From Streptococcus equinus (GTDB lineage: Bacteria; Bacillota; Bacilli; Lactobacillales; Streptococcaceae), in contig NZ_FNJK01000001.1 of assembly GCF_900104225.1 (NCBI RefSeq), positions 434,001 to 498,000 of the forward strand: DNA of 64,000 nt, in the 5' to 3' direction. Below, one piece after another: positions 45,759 through 54,761 of the stretch. Each line of letters begins with the position of its first letter. Position 1 is the first letter of the stretch. The notes beneath the pieces are model-generated. The model was not told where the DNA came from and ran no database searches. It saw only the letters and a list, made by a program, of their open reading frames with translations. The position numbers and the translations under genes are program-made.

Positions 45759-48071
45759 ATGAATCCTTTATTAAATGGTATGAATGACAAGCAAGCACAA
45801 GCTGTTAAAACAACGGAAGGTCCACTCTTGATTATGGCGGGAGCCGGTTCAGGTAAAACACGTGTTTTGACACACCGTATTGCTTACTTGATTGATGAAA
45901 AATTTGTAAATCCTTGGAATATTTTAGCTATTACCTTTACCAATAAGGCTGCGCGTGAAATGCGTGAACGTGCTATGGCTTTGAATCCTGCAACTGCAGA
46001 TACCTTGATTGCGACTTTCCACAGCATGTGTGTGCGTATTTTACGTCGTGATGCCGACCATATTGGTTACAATCGCAATTTCACTATCGTGGATCCAGGT
46101 GAGCAACGTACGCTCATGAAACGTATTTTGAAGAATCTTAACCTTGATCCTAAAAAATGGAACGAACGTGCGATTCTTGGAACTATTTCAAATGCTAAAA
46201 ACGATTTGCTTGATGAAGTGGCTTACGAAAATCAAGCAGGTGATATGTACACGCAAATCGTGGCAAAATGTTACAAAGCTTACCAAGCTGAACTTCGTCA
46301 AAGCGAAGCCATGGACTTTGATGACCTTATCATGTTAACCCTTCGTTTGTTTGACCAAAATCCTGATGTGTTAGCTTATTATCAACAACGCTACCAATAC
46401 ATTCATGTGGATGAGTATCAAGATACTAACCACGCGCAATACCAATTGGTCAAACTTTTGGCTTCCCGCTTTAAAAATATCTGTGTCGTTGGTGATGCGG
46501 ACCAATCTATTTATGGTTGGCGTGGTGCGGATATGCAAAATATCCTTGATTTTGAAAAAGATTACCCAGAAGCTAAGGTTGTTATGTTGGAAGAGAACTA
46601 TCGTTCCACTAAGAAAATCTTGCAAGCAGCAAACGCTGTTATCAATAACAACCGCAATCGTCGTCCGAAAAAACTTTGGACTCAAAATGCTGACGGGGAA
46701 CAAATTGTTTACTACCGTGCGCGTGATGAACGTGAAGAAGCAGTCTTCGTTGCTTCAACGATTGACAATATTGTCCGTGAACAAGGTAAAAACTTTAAAG
46801 ATTTTGCGGTTCTTTACCGTACCAATGCGCAATCACGTACTATTGAAGAAGCGCTGCTCAAATCAAATATTCCATATACTATGGTTGGTGGAACAAAATT
46901 CTACAGCCGTAAGGAAATTCGTGATGTGATTTCATACTTGAACGTTATTGCCAATACAGCTGATAATATCAGTTATGAACGTATTGTTAATGAACCAAAA
47001 CGTGGTGTTGGTCCTGGAACGCTTGAAAAAATTCGTAGCTTTGCTAACCTTCAAAATATGAGCTTGCTTGACGCTTCAGCTAATATCATGCTCTCTGGTG
47101 TTAAAGGAAAAGCTGCGCAAGCTGTTTGGGATTTGGCAAATCTTCTTATGAATCTTCGTGCGGATTTGGATAAATACAGTGTTACTGAATTGGTAGAAAC
47201 TGTTCTTGATAAGACAGGTTACCTTGATGCTCTTCGCGTGCAAAATACACTTGAAAGCCAAGCACGTATCGAAAATATCGAAGAATTCTTGACTGTTACT
47301 AAGAATTTTGATGATAATCAAGACGATGCCCCTGAAGATGAATCTGGTATTGACAAACTAAGCCGTTTCTTGAATGATTTGGCTTTGATTGCTGATACTG
47401 ATGACGGTGATGCAGAGACAGCAGAAGTGACTTTGATGACCTTGCATGCTGCCAAAGGTTTGGAATTTCCAATCGTCTTCTTGATTGGTATGGAAGAAGG
47501 GGTCTTCCCACTTTCACGTGCTGCTGAAGATCAAGATGAATTAGAAGAAGAACGCCGTTTGGCATATGTTGGTATTACGCGTGCTGAGCAGTTGCTCTTT
47601 GTGACAAATGCCAATACACGTACGTTGTTTGGTAAGACAAGTTATAATCGTCCATCACGCTTTATTCGTGAAATTGATGATGAGTTATTGCAATACCAAG
47701 GTTTGGCTCGACCAGCGAATTCATCATTTGGCGTTCGTTATAGCAACAGTAGTAGTGACTCGATGAGCTTTGGTAAGGGCATGAGTCTTCAACAAGCTCT
47801 TCAAGCACGTAAAGCTAAAGTTCAGCCATCATCACGCGTAGCACAGCCATATTCAAAAGCTGGAAAAGCTGTTCCATTTGGGCAATCAGCTAGCGCTTCA
47901 AAAGAAGCTGTTGACTGGCAAATCGGTGATATCGCTCATCACAGAAAATGGGGTGACGGAACAGTTCTTGCTGTCACTGGAACAGGAAAAACTCAAGAAC
48001 TTAAAATCAATTTCCCAGAAGTTGGCCTTAAAAAATTACTTGCCAGCGTCGCACCGATTGAGAAAAAATGA
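45759..48071 (+). CDS. pcrA: ATP-dependent DNA helicase PcrA
   Basis: A 770-residue superfamily 1A helicase (UvrD/PcrA). Motif I GAGSGKTRVL, motif II VDEYQDTNHAQY, motif III GDADQSIYGWRGA, motif V TLHAAKGLEF and motif VI YVGITRAE are all present. The C-terminus (about 700-770) is the Tudor-like RNA-polymerase-binding region (DIAHHRKWGDGTVLAV). It acts in repair and conflict resolution. AGGAAAG lies 16 bases before the ATG, and a small AAAGT/ACTTT hairpin (45739-45754) sits between them. Confidence 0.96.
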   Translation: MNPLLNGMNDKQAQAVKTTEGPLLIMAGAGSGKTRVLTHRIAYLIDEKFVNPWNILAITFTNKAAREMRERAMALNPATADTLIATFHSMCVRILRRDADHIGYNRNFTIVDPGEQRTLMKRILKNLNLDPKKWNERAILGTISNAKNDLLDEVAYENQAGDMYTQIVAKCYKAYQAELRQSEAMDFDDLIMLTLRLFDQNPDVLAYYQQRYQYIHVDEYQDTNHAQYQLVKLLASRFKNICVVGDADQSIYGWRGADMQNILDFEKDYPEAKVVMLEENYRSTKKILQAANAVINNNRNRRPKKLWTQNADGEQIVYYRARDEREEAVFVASTIDNIVREQGKNFKDFAVLYRTNAQSRTIEEALLKSNIPYTMVGGTKFYSRKEIRDVISYLNVIANTADNISYERIVNEPKRGVGPGTLEKIRSFANLQNMSLLDASANIMLSGVKGKAAQAVWDLANLLMNLRADLDKYSVTELVETVLDKTGYLDALRVQNTLESQARIENIEEFLTVTKNFDDNQDDAPEDESGIDKLSRFLNDLALIADTDDGDAETAEVTLMTLHAAKGLEFPIVFLIGMEEGVFPLSRAAEDQDELEEERRLAYVGITRAEQLLFVTNANTRTLFGKTSYNRPSRFIREIDDELLQYQGLARPANSSFGVRYSNSSSDSMSFGKGMSLQQALQARKAKVQPSSRVAQPYSKAGKAVPFGQSASASKEAVDWQIGDIAHHRKWGDGTVLAVTGTGKTQELKINFPEVGLKKLLASVAPIEKK

Positions 48072-48098
48072 AAAAGCACAGATTTTCTGTGCTTTTTT
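48071..48098 (+). terminator. pcrA terminator
   Basis: AAAAAGCACAGA pairs with TCTGTGCTTTTT around TTT. Confidence 0.9.
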
Positions 48099-48126
48099 GA
48101 TAAAAATAAAAATTTTCTGAATATTG

Positions 48127-48155
48127 TTGCATATTTAGAAGTGGTGTGGTATAGT
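48127..48155 (+). promoter_or_regulatory. Thiamine operon promoter
   Basis: TTGCAT, 17 bases, TATAGT with an upstream TG (extended -10). Confidence 0.6.
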
Positions 48156-48174
48156 TATTCTGTAATTAAATAAG

Positions 48175-48247
48175 ACATTTGGGGTGCGTAAAAGCTGAGA
48201 TTATACCCATTGAACCTGATGCAGTTAGAACTGACGAAGGGAAATGT
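48175..48247 (+). promoter_or_regulatory. TPP riboswitch
   Basis: The thi-box motifs appear in order: GGGGTGC, GCTGAGA, ACCC, TTGAACCTGATGCAGTTAG, ACTGACGAAGGGAA. ACATTT and AAATGT form the P1 stem. TPP binding should lower expression of the downstream thiamine genes. Confidence 0.95.
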
Positions 48248-48345
48248 GTGAGCAACAAAAAGCTGTTTTTTGTTGTGCAAAAATCGATATAAGATAGTTC
48301 TTTTGTAGAGTCAAAAGAGCTGTTTCGCAGTTTTTAAATAGATAA

Positions 48346-48379
48346 ACTCCATTTGAGATTTTTCAAATGGAGTCTTTTT
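48346..48379 (+). terminator. TPP-riboswitch terminator
   Basis: ACTCCATTTGA and TCAAATGGAGT pair perfectly, then CTTTTT, ahead of the thiW ribosome site. A further hairpin AACAAAAA/TTTTTTGTT lies between it and the aptamer (48252-48276) and may be part of the switch. Confidence 0.8.
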
Positions 48380-48426
48380 ATTTCTGTGAGCTTTTGGTGC
48401 ATGTTAGTGTCAGGAAAGGAATTTTT

Positions 48427-49002
48427 ATGGCGAGTAATCGTGTACATCGTTTAACTGTTTTAGCTATTATGATTGCCTTAGACTTTTTGCTAACACCGCT
48501 TTTTAGGATTGAAGGTATGGCTTTCATGTCAAGCGTGATGAATATCATTGCTGGAACATTTATGACGCCACTTTATGCTGTGGCTATGGCTTTTATTGTT
48601 GCTATTATGAGAATTTTAACTCAAGCTGGTGTGGCTAGCGTGGCTCCTTTAGCAATTATCGGTTCTGTTCCGGGGGCATTTTTAGCAACTTATTTTTACC
48701 GTTTAACTAAGAAACCAATCATGTCTTGGTTTGGTGAGTTTCTTGGAACAGGTATTATTGGTTCACTGGTCTCAGCGCCTGTTATGGTCTGGTTCTGGAC
48801 ATTTTCAGCACATGGTGATGAAGAAGTCTTATCAAAAGCTAGTCAGGCACAATCATTACTCTTTTTTACACCAAGATTTGTTTTAGCAACACTTATTGGT
48901 GGTGCTTTAGCAATGGCTGTGCTTAAAGGATTAAAGTATTCAAGTTATTTCATGCATTTGGAAAAATTATATGTAGCTAAGGGAATCAAAGAGGGGAAAT
49001 AG
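48427..49002 (+). CDS. thiW: ThiW-family S component of an ECF transporter
   Basis: A 191-residue membrane protein with about five helices. LTVLAIMIALDFLLTPLFRIEGMAFMSSVMNIIAGT and AMRILTQAG-like IMRILTQAGVASVAPLAIIGSVPGA fit ThiW, the substrate-binding unit of an energy-coupling-factor transporter thought to import the thiazole precursor of thiamine. The ATG at 48427 follows AAAGGA. It must share EcfAAT encoded elsewhere. First gene after the TPP riboswitch. Confidence 0.85.
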   Translation: MASNRVHRLTVLAIMIALDFLLTPLFRIEGMAFMSSVMNIIAGTFMTPLYAVAMAFIVAIMRILTQAGVASVAPLAIIGSVPGAFLATYFYRLTKKPIMSWFGEFLGTGIIGSLVSAPVMVWFWTFSAHGDEEVLSKASQAQSLLFFTPRFVLATLIGGALAMAVLKGLKYSSYFMHLEKLYVAKGIKEGK

Positions 49003-49005
49003 GTA

Positions 49006-49719
49006 ATGAAAAAAGCAAAAATGTTTGATGGTTATGCAAATGCTTATGATCAATGGTTTATGTCAAATGCAAATGTCTTTGCTAGTGAACTGAAATTGTT
49101 ACACCGAGCATTGCATGGTATTGAAAAGGATAATATTTTGTCGATTGGTTGTGGTAGTGGTTTGTTTGAAGCTGCACTCAATCGTGAATATGGTATCAAA
49201 GTTCAACGTGGTGTTGAACCTTCAAATAACATGGCTGAAATTGCCAGAAAACGTGGTATGACTGTTAAGATTGGCGATGCTGAAACAAGCCAATTGACTC
49301 CAAATGCTTATGATGTCATTTATTTAAATGGTTGTTCAAGTTATATCAAAAATTTATCAGCAGCTTACCAAAATTGCCATAAAGCTCTTAAAAAAGGTGG
49401 ACATTTAATCTTGCTTGATGTGCCTGTCGAAAGTGCATATGGCATTTTGTACAAATTTGCTGCACATGTTGGTGAGTATGACAAGGAAATCTTTAAAGAA
49501 ATTGCACCAACTTTCCCTTATCCAATCGAGCTTGTCCGCTCCGCCATTTTTCATTCGCCACTTGAAAAAGAAAATATTCTTCGTGATGAACTTGGTATGA
49601 CAAACATTCGTTATTTCCAAACTCTAACTGCTCAGCCAATCTACACTAATGATTTTGTGGAAGAGCCGATTGAAGGATACGACAAAGGAGGTTATGTTGC
49701 CCTTGTCGCTCAAAAATAA
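49006..49719 (+). CDS. Class I SAM-dependent methyltransferase of the thiamine operon
   Basis: A 237-residue methyltransferase. Motif I NILSIGCGSGLFEAAL (about residues 44-59) binds SAM, with motif II KIGDAETSQL and motif IV YDVIYLNGCSS following. It starts three bases after thiW and overlaps the HAD-TenA gene, so it is co-translated inside the TPP-controlled operon. I know no step in thiamine salvage that needs such an enzyme, so the substrate is open. Weak ribosome site (GGGGAAATAGG). Confidence 0.85.
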   Translation: MKKAKMFDGYANAYDQWFMSNANVFASELKLLHRALHGIEKDNILSIGCGSGLFEAALNREYGIKVQRGVEPSNNMAEIARKRGMTVKIGDAETSQLTPNAYDVIYLNGCSSYIKNLSAAYQNCHKALKKGGHLILLDVPVESAYGILYKFAAHVGEYDKEIFKEIAPTFPYPIELVRSAIFHSPLEKENILRDELGMTNIRYFQTLTAQPIYTNDFVEEPIEGYDKGGYVALVAQK

Positions 49720-51040
49720 AGCTGAAAAGGTTATTTTTCTAGATTTAGATGGTGTGATTTTTGATTCTTATGGATTATGGGACGAGGTTATCGAGCAAGT
49801 ATTATCACATGCAAACATCCCATATACTCAGTCAATTAAGAAGCAACTTTGGCGATTAAATATGATAGAAGCACAAGAATATTTAGCTAGTTTATTTGCG
49901 CAGCAAAATGTAGTCTATCAAGCCAAAAAAGTTAAAGAGCAGCTAGTCAAAGCTTATCAGAAAGTCTTGCTGATGCCTCAGGCAGCTGAGTTTTTAGCAG
50001 ATTTGTCTAGAGAGGGTTATGTGATCTATGCGGTCACTTCAAATTATGATGATTTGGCTAAAATAGGTCTTGAATCAAAAGGAGTATTGAAATACTTTTT
50101 TAAAATCTATTCTTGTATTGAGGAAGGATTTGCGGATAAAACCAAGGATTTCTTTAGGAATTTGCTTGAAAAAGAAGGTTTAAAGAGTGAGCAAATTATT
50201 TATCTGGAAGATAGTGTGAGAAATCTAGAGGAAGCAGCAAGATGTGGTATTAAAGGAATTTACCTATCAAATACTGATAATCCTCAAGATAATCAAGGAC
50301 AGAGATTTTACACTATTCGATGTTTAAATGACTTTAAAAAATTGGTAAAGGAAGAAAAAATGATTAATGAAATGAAAGAACGTAGTCTTATCTTTGTTGA
50401 TAAGATTTATCAAGATGAGTTTATCCAGAATATGATTGCAGGAAATTTGTCAAAAGAGGCTGTTTGTCACTATTTAAAGGCAGATGCAATCTATTTGGAG
50501 AAATTTGCTGACATCTATGCACAACTATTTGCGCGAATTCCAGATAAAGCAAGTAAAAATTTCTTTTTAAGTCAGATTGATTTCATTTTTAATCATGAAG
50601 TTGGAGCTCATCATATTTTAGCTGAAGCTGCTGGTAGAGATTATCATGATATTATTGAGGATAAAGCTTGGTATCCAAGTTCTGATCACTACATTAAGCA
50701 CATGTATTATCAACTTTATCAAGATAATCCATCATATATTCTTGCGGCTATGCTTCCTTGCCCGTGGATTTATCAGCAAGTTGCTCAAAAAGCTCTTGCA
50801 AGTGGCAAAATTGCTGATGAGAATCCTTTTAAAACATGGTTTGAGTTTTATGCTGGTGATGGGGCAACATCATGTTTGCCAACTTATTTTGACTTATTAA
50901 AACGTTACAGCAAACAACTACCAGAAGAAAATAAAAAAGAAGTCATTCGTGTCTTCTTAGAAAGTTGCCAACATGAACGTAATTTCTTTCAAATGGCAGT
51001 AGACCAAGAAGAATGGCCAGAGGAGGTAAGAAATGTCTAA
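49694..51040 (+). CDS. HAD phosphatase fused to TenA-type aminopyrimidine aminohydrolase
   Basis: A 448-residue two-domain protein. Residues 1-222 are a HAD phosphatase (DLDGVIFDS with Asp17/Asp19, TSNYDD, YLEDSVRNLEEA). Residues 223-448 are TenA (thiaminase II) with catalytic Cys356 in MLPCPWIYQ, the TenA_C type that frees HMP from damaged aminopyrimidine. The join carries AAAGGA seven bases before an internal ATG (50360), so free TenA could also be made. GGAGG precedes the ATG at 49694, which overlaps the methyltransferase by 26 bases. The HAD part may dephosphorylate a thiamine intermediate. Confidence 0.88.
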   Translation: MLPLSLKNKAEKVIFLDLDGVIFDSYGLWDEVIEQVLSHANIPYTQSIKKQLWRLNMIEAQEYLASLFAQQNVVYQAKKVKEQLVKAYQKVLLMPQAAEFLADLSREGYVIYAVTSNYDDLAKIGLESKGVLKYFFKIYSCIEEGFADKTKDFFRNLLEKEGLKSEQIIYLEDSVRNLEEAARCGIKGIYLSNTDNPQDNQGQRFYTIRCLNDFKKLVKEEKMINEMKERSLIFVDKIYQDEFIQNMIAGNLSKEAVCHYLKADAIYLEKFADIYAQLFARIPDKASKNFFLSQIDFIFNHEVGAHHILAEAAGRDYHDIIEDKAWYPSSDHYIKHMYYQLYQDNPSYILAAMLPCPWIYQQVAQKALASGKIADENPFKTWFEFYAGDGATSCLPTYFDLLKRYSKQLPEENKKEVIRVFLESCQHERNFFQMAVDQEEWPEEVRNV

Positions 51041-51830
51041 ATTAAATGTCGCTTTAACCATCGCGGGAACAGATCCAAGTGGTGGTGCGGGAATCATGGC
51101 GGATTTAAAGAGTTTTCAAGCGCGTGGTGTCTATGGCATGGCTGTTGTTACCAGTGTCGTGGCACAAAATACCAAAGGTGTTCAGGCTATTTGTAATCTG
51201 GATCAAACCATCCTTGATGAGCAACTAAAGAGCGTCTTTTCTGATATTACTCCCGACGCGATTAAAACAGGGATGTTAGCTGAAGTTGAAACCATTGAAC
51301 GAGTCAGTCAGTATTTGAATACTATTTCATGTCCCTATGTCTTAGACCCTGTTATGGTGGCAACCAGTGGTGACCGCTTGATTAGCCAAGAAGCTGTTGA
51401 AGCTTTGAAAGAAAAATTGCTACCTTTAGCGACGATTATTACGCCAAATCTACCAGAGGCAGAAGTCCTTTTTGGACAAGAATTGAAAGATGAGGCTGCG
51501 ATTCTTAAAGCAGGTAAAGCCATTCAGGAAAAATACGGTGTTAAAAACGTCGTCATTAAAGGTGGCCATTTGGAAACTGAAGCAAAAGATTTTCTTTTCT
51601 TAGAAGATGGCCAGGTGATGACATTTTCTGCTGAACGAATTCCAACCAAACACACGCACGGTACTGGTTGTACCTATGCCGCGGTTATCACAGCAGAATT
51701 AGCCAAAGGTCATACCGTCCAAGAGGCAGTAGCAACAGCCAAACGATTTATTACTGAAGCTATTAAAACAGCTCCTGAACTTGGTCATGGTAATGGTCCG
51801 GTAAATCATGTGACATATAAGGGAGATTAA
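51033..51830 (+). CDS. thiD: Hydroxymethylpyrimidine/phosphomethylpyrimidine kinase
   Basis: A 265-residue ribokinase-fold enzyme that phosphorylates HMP twice to HMP-PP. AGTDPSGGAGIMADLKSF opens the protein, VLDPVMVATSGDRL is central, and the C-terminal KHTHGTGCTYAAVI holds the anion hole and catalytic Asp region (Gly-Thr-Gly-Cys). AGGAGG precedes the ATG, overlapping the fusion gene by eight bases. It uses the HMP released by TenA. Confidence 0.95.
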   Translation: MSKLNVALTIAGTDPSGGAGIMADLKSFQARGVYGMAVVTSVVAQNTKGVQAICNLDQTILDEQLKSVFSDITPDAIKTGMLAEVETIERVSQYLNTISCPYVLDPVMVATSGDRLISQEAVEALKEKLLPLATIITPNLPEAEVLFGQELKDEAAILKAGKAIQEKYGVKNVVIKGGHLETEAKDFLFLEDGQVMTFSAERIPTKHTHGTGCTYAAVITAELAKGHTVQEAVATAKRFITEAIKTAPELGHGNGPVNHVTYKGD

Positions 51831-52628
51831 ATGACATATTTAGATGAATTAAGACGAGAAAAACCGTTAACCATTTGTCTGACCAACAATGTTGTTAAAA
51901 ATTTCTCGGCCAATGGTCTTTTAGCTTTGGGAGCTTCACCTGCAATGAGCGAATATCAACCAGATTTGGAAGATTTTTTACCCAATGCAAGTGGTCTTTT
52001 AGTCAATATTGGAACTTTGAAAGAAGATAGTTGGCAACTATACAAAGATGCCTTAGATATTGCTGAAAAATATTCAGTTCCAACCGTTTTAGATCCTGTT
52101 GCGGCTGGTGCAGGTGCTTATCGTAAAAAAGTATCACTTGATTTGGTTGAACATCATAAGATTTCACTATTGCGAGGGAACGCTGGAGAAATCGCTGCGC
52201 TTATTGGGGAAGAGGTGGCTAGTAAAGGTGTTGACTCAGCTGATGTAGACAATATTGGTCACTTAGTTCTGCTAGCCAATCAAAAACTAAATATCCCAGT
52301 GGTTATCACCGGAAAGACCGATGCCATTGCTGTTAATGGTCAAGTGAAACTTCTTAAAAATGGTAGTTCAATAATGCCGTTGGTGACGGGAACAGGTTGT
52401 TTACTTGGTGCGGTTTTAGCAGCTTTCATCGGATTGGCTAAAGAAGGAGATTTATTAGCTTGTCTGGAAGAAGCTATGTCTGTTTATAATATTGCTGGTG
52501 AAATGGCAGAAGTAGCATCAGGTAAAGGATTATCAGGTAGTTTTCAGATTGCCTTTTTAGATGCCCTTTGTCAGATTAGCAACCAAGACGTTAATCGATT
52601 GAAAAAAGTAGAGGATTATTGTGAATAA
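51831..52628 (+). CDS. thiM: Hydroxyethylthiazole kinase
   Basis: A 265-residue kinase for salvaged thiazole. The N-terminal [24 protein letters not shown] and C-terminal [16 protein letters not shown] are diagnostic. It begins at the base after the thiD stop, with GGGAG inside thiD. With ThiW import it covers the thiazole branch. Confidence 0.95.
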   Translation: MTYLDELRREKPLTICLTNNVVKNFSANGLLALGASPAMSEYQPDLEDFLPNASGLLVNIGTLKEDSWQLYKDALDIAEKYSVPTVLDPVAAGAGAYRKKVSLDLVEHHKISLLRGNAGEIAALIGEEVASKGVDSADVDNIGHLVLLANQKLNIPVVITGKTDAIAVNGQVKLLKNGSSIMPLVTGTGCLLGAVLAAFIGLAKEGDLLACLEEAMSVYNIAGEMAEVASGKGLSGSFQIAFLDALCQISNQDVNRLKKVEDYCE

Positions 52629-53253
52629 AGAACAGTTACAAGTTTATTTTATTTGTGGCACCCAAAATTGTCCTAAGGGAAAATTCCTAGATACGCTCGA
52701 GGCAGCTTTTAAATCTGGTGTAACCTGTTTTCAATTTCGTGAAAAAGGGCAAGGAGCGCTCGTCGGGCAAGAAAAGACAGCTATGGCATTAAAAGTTAAA
52801 GAGCTTTGCCAAAAATATCACGTTTTATTTCTCATCAATGATGATATTGACTTAGCTTTGCAAATTGGTGTTGATGGTGTTCATATTGGTCAAGATGACA
52901 TGCCAGTTCGTCAGGTAAGAAAATTATTTCCAGATAAGATTATTGGTTTGTCTGTTGGTAATAGTAAAGAATACCATTTGTCAGCAATTGATGCTGTGGA
53001 TTATATTGGTGTTGGTCCTGTCTTTCCAACGTCTTCTAAATCTGATGCTGGTCAAGTCATTGGCTTAAAAGGCTTGAGAGAGATGCGTGAATTGGATTCG
53101 AAAATTCCAATCGTAGCAATTGGTGGGATTACATTTGGTGATGTTGCAGCCATTCGTCAAACAGGAGCTGATGGTGTTGCAGTTATTTCAGCTTTGGCTC
53201 AGTCAGAACAGATTGAACTAGATACCCAGCGATTTGCCAGAGCCTTTGAGTGA
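52621..53253 (+). CDS. thiE: Thiamine-phosphate synthase
   Basis: A 210-residue TIM barrel joining HMP-PP and thiazole phosphate. [33 protein letters not shown] and [17 protein letters not shown] are the substrate- and phosphate-binding motifs. GTG start, overlapping thiM by eight bases with AGAGGA upstream. No thiC, thiG or thiF is present, so the operon is a salvage set, not de novo synthesis. Confidence 0.95.
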   Translation: MNKEQLQVYFICGTQNCPKGKFLDTLEAAFKSGVTCFQFREKGQGALVGQEKTAMALKVKELCQKYHVLFLINDDIDLALQIGVDGVHIGQDDMPVRQVRKLFPDKIIGLSVGNSKEYHLSAIDAVDYIGVGPVFPTSSKSDAGQVIGLKGLREMRELDSKIPIVAIGGITFGDVAAIRQTGADGVAVISALAQSEQIELDTQRFARAFE

Positions 53254-53288
53254 GGGGTATAGTTTGAAACTATACCTAGTCTTTTTTA
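53253..53288 (+). terminator. thiE terminator that contains a perfect MET box
   Basis: GGTATAGT and ACTATACC pair around TTGAA, with TTTTTT seven bases after the stem. The inner 17 bases, TATAGTTTGAAACTATA (53258-53274), equal the streptococcal MET-box palindrome for MtaR/MetR. The centre lies about 66 bases before the predicted metY transcript start, so one sequence may end the thi operon and activate metY. Confidence 0.75.
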
Positions 53289-53317
53289 ATAAGTATTAGT
53301 CAAGTTTTTTAAAAGAG

Positions 53318-53325
53318 TGTAAAAT
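53318..53325 (+). promoter_or_regulatory. metY promoter -10
   Basis: TGTAAAAT, a near-consensus -10 preceded by TG, with a poor -35. The upstream MET box suggests activator dependence. Confidence 0.45.
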
Positions 53326-53366
53326 TGTATGTACATTCAGAAATTTTAATGATTGGAGTACATGCC

Positions 53367-54647
53367 ATGACACGAAAATATAATTTTGAAACTTTGCAAT
53401 TACACGCTGGTCAAACTGTTGACCCTGTCACTAAATCTCGTGCTGTTCCAATTTACCAAACAACATCATATGTTTTTGATAACGCCCAAGAAGGTGAAGA
53501 TTTATTTGGTTTGAAAAAACCAGGGAATATCTATTCACGTATTGGGAATCCAACAGTTGAAGTCTTTGAAAATCGTATTGCTGCCCTAGAAGGTGGTGTA
53601 GGAGCAGTCGCTACATCATCTGGTATGGCAGCTATTACGTATGCTGTTTTAGGCTTGGCACATGCTGGGGATCATGTGGTAGCAGCGACTACCCTTTATG
53701 GTGGAACGTTTAATTTACTTAAAGAAACACTTCCACGATACGGTGTGACAACAACATTTGTCGATGTTGCTAATCTTGATGAAATTGAAGCAGCTATTCA
53801 AGATAATACAAAACTTGTCTTTATTGAAACTCTTGGTAATCCTGTTATCAACATTCCTGACATTGAAAAGATTGCTGATATTGCTCACGCTCATAAAATT
53901 CCTTTGGTGTCAGATAATACTTTTGGAACACCATATCTTATCAATGTTTTCTCACATGGGGTAGATATTACCGTTCACTCAGCAACAAAATTCATCGGTG
54001 GTCACGGAACAACTATTGCAGGTGTTGTTGTTGATTCAGGTAAGTTTGATTGGGAAGCTTCAGGAAAATTCCCACAATTTGTAGATGAAGACCCATCTTA
54101 TCACAATATTAGCTATACACGTGATATTGGTGCAGCAGCCTTTATTACAGCTTTGCGTGTACAATTGTTGCGTGATACTGGTGCCGCTTTGTCACCATTT
54201 AGTGCCTTCTTACTCTTACAAGGTCTTGAAACACTATCGCTTCGCATTGACCGTCATATCGAAAATACTAAAAAAATCGTTGAATTTTTGGAAAATCATC
54301 CAAAAGTTGAAAAGGTTAATTATCCTAGCTTACCATCAAGTCCATACTATGAATTGGCTCAAAAATATTTCCCTAAAGGAGCGGGTTCAATCTTTACTTT
54401 CCATATCAAAGGTGGACAAGAAGAAGCACATAAATTCATCGATAGCCTTGAAATCTTTTCAGATTTAGCTAATGTTGCTGATGCTAAATCATTGGTTGTG
54501 CATCCAGCGACTACAACTCACCAACAGCTCTCAGAAGAAGATCTTCTAGCTTGTGGTGTTACACGTAATCAAATCCGTGTGTCAGTTGGTCTAGAAAATG
54601 CCGATGATTTGATTGAAGATTTGCGTTTGGCATTTGAAAAAATCTAA
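53367..54647 (+). CDS. metY: O-acetylhomoserine sulfhydrylase
   Basis: A 426-residue PLP enzyme of the Cys/Met metabolism family that makes homocysteine from O-acetylhomoserine and sulfide. ETLQLHAGQTVDPVTKSRAVPIYQTTSYVF, YSRIGNPTVEVFE and PLP-Lys208 in SATKFIGGHGT fit the roughly 425-residue MetY class rather than shorter MetB. The ATG at 53367 lies eight bases after GGAG. The MET box upstream supports a methionine role and, with mmuM, gives two routes bearing on methionine supply. Confidence 0.92.
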   Translation: MTRKYNFETLQLHAGQTVDPVTKSRAVPIYQTTSYVFDNAQEGEDLFGLKKPGNIYSRIGNPTVEVFENRIAALEGGVGAVATSSGMAAITYAVLGLAHAGDHVVAATTLYGGTFNLLKETLPRYGVTTTFVDVANLDEIEAAIQDNTKLVFIETLGNPVINIPDIEKIADIAHAHKIPLVSDNTFGTPYLINVFSHGVDITVHSATKFIGGHGTTIAGVVVDSGKFDWEASGKFPQFVDEDPSYHNISYTRDIGAAAFITALRVQLLRDTGAALSPFSAFLLLQGLETLSLRIDRHIENTKKIVEFLENHPKVEKVNYPSLPSSPYYELAQKYFPKGAGSIFTFHIKGGQEEAHKFIDSLEIFSDLANVADAKSLVVHPATTTHQQLSEEDLLACGVTRNQIRVSVGLENADDLIEDLRLAFEKI

Positions 54648-54683
54648 TTGGTGATTCGTACTAAAGTTCATAGGGTAAAAGCA

Positions 54684-54715
54684 AGCAGTCTGTATGCCAA
54701 ACAGGCTGCTTTTTG
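54684..54715 (+). terminator. metY terminator
   Basis: AGCAGTCTG pairs with CAGGCTGCT (one G-U), then TTTT. Confidence 0.82.
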
Positions 54716-54761
54716 ATAGAATGATTTTAGATGATAATACGATAATTTTTGGAGGAAGTTT

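Noticed and set aside
46371..46929. Overlapping open frames of 110 and 174 residues within pcrA
   Set aside because: Out-of-frame shadows of helicase motifs II and III.
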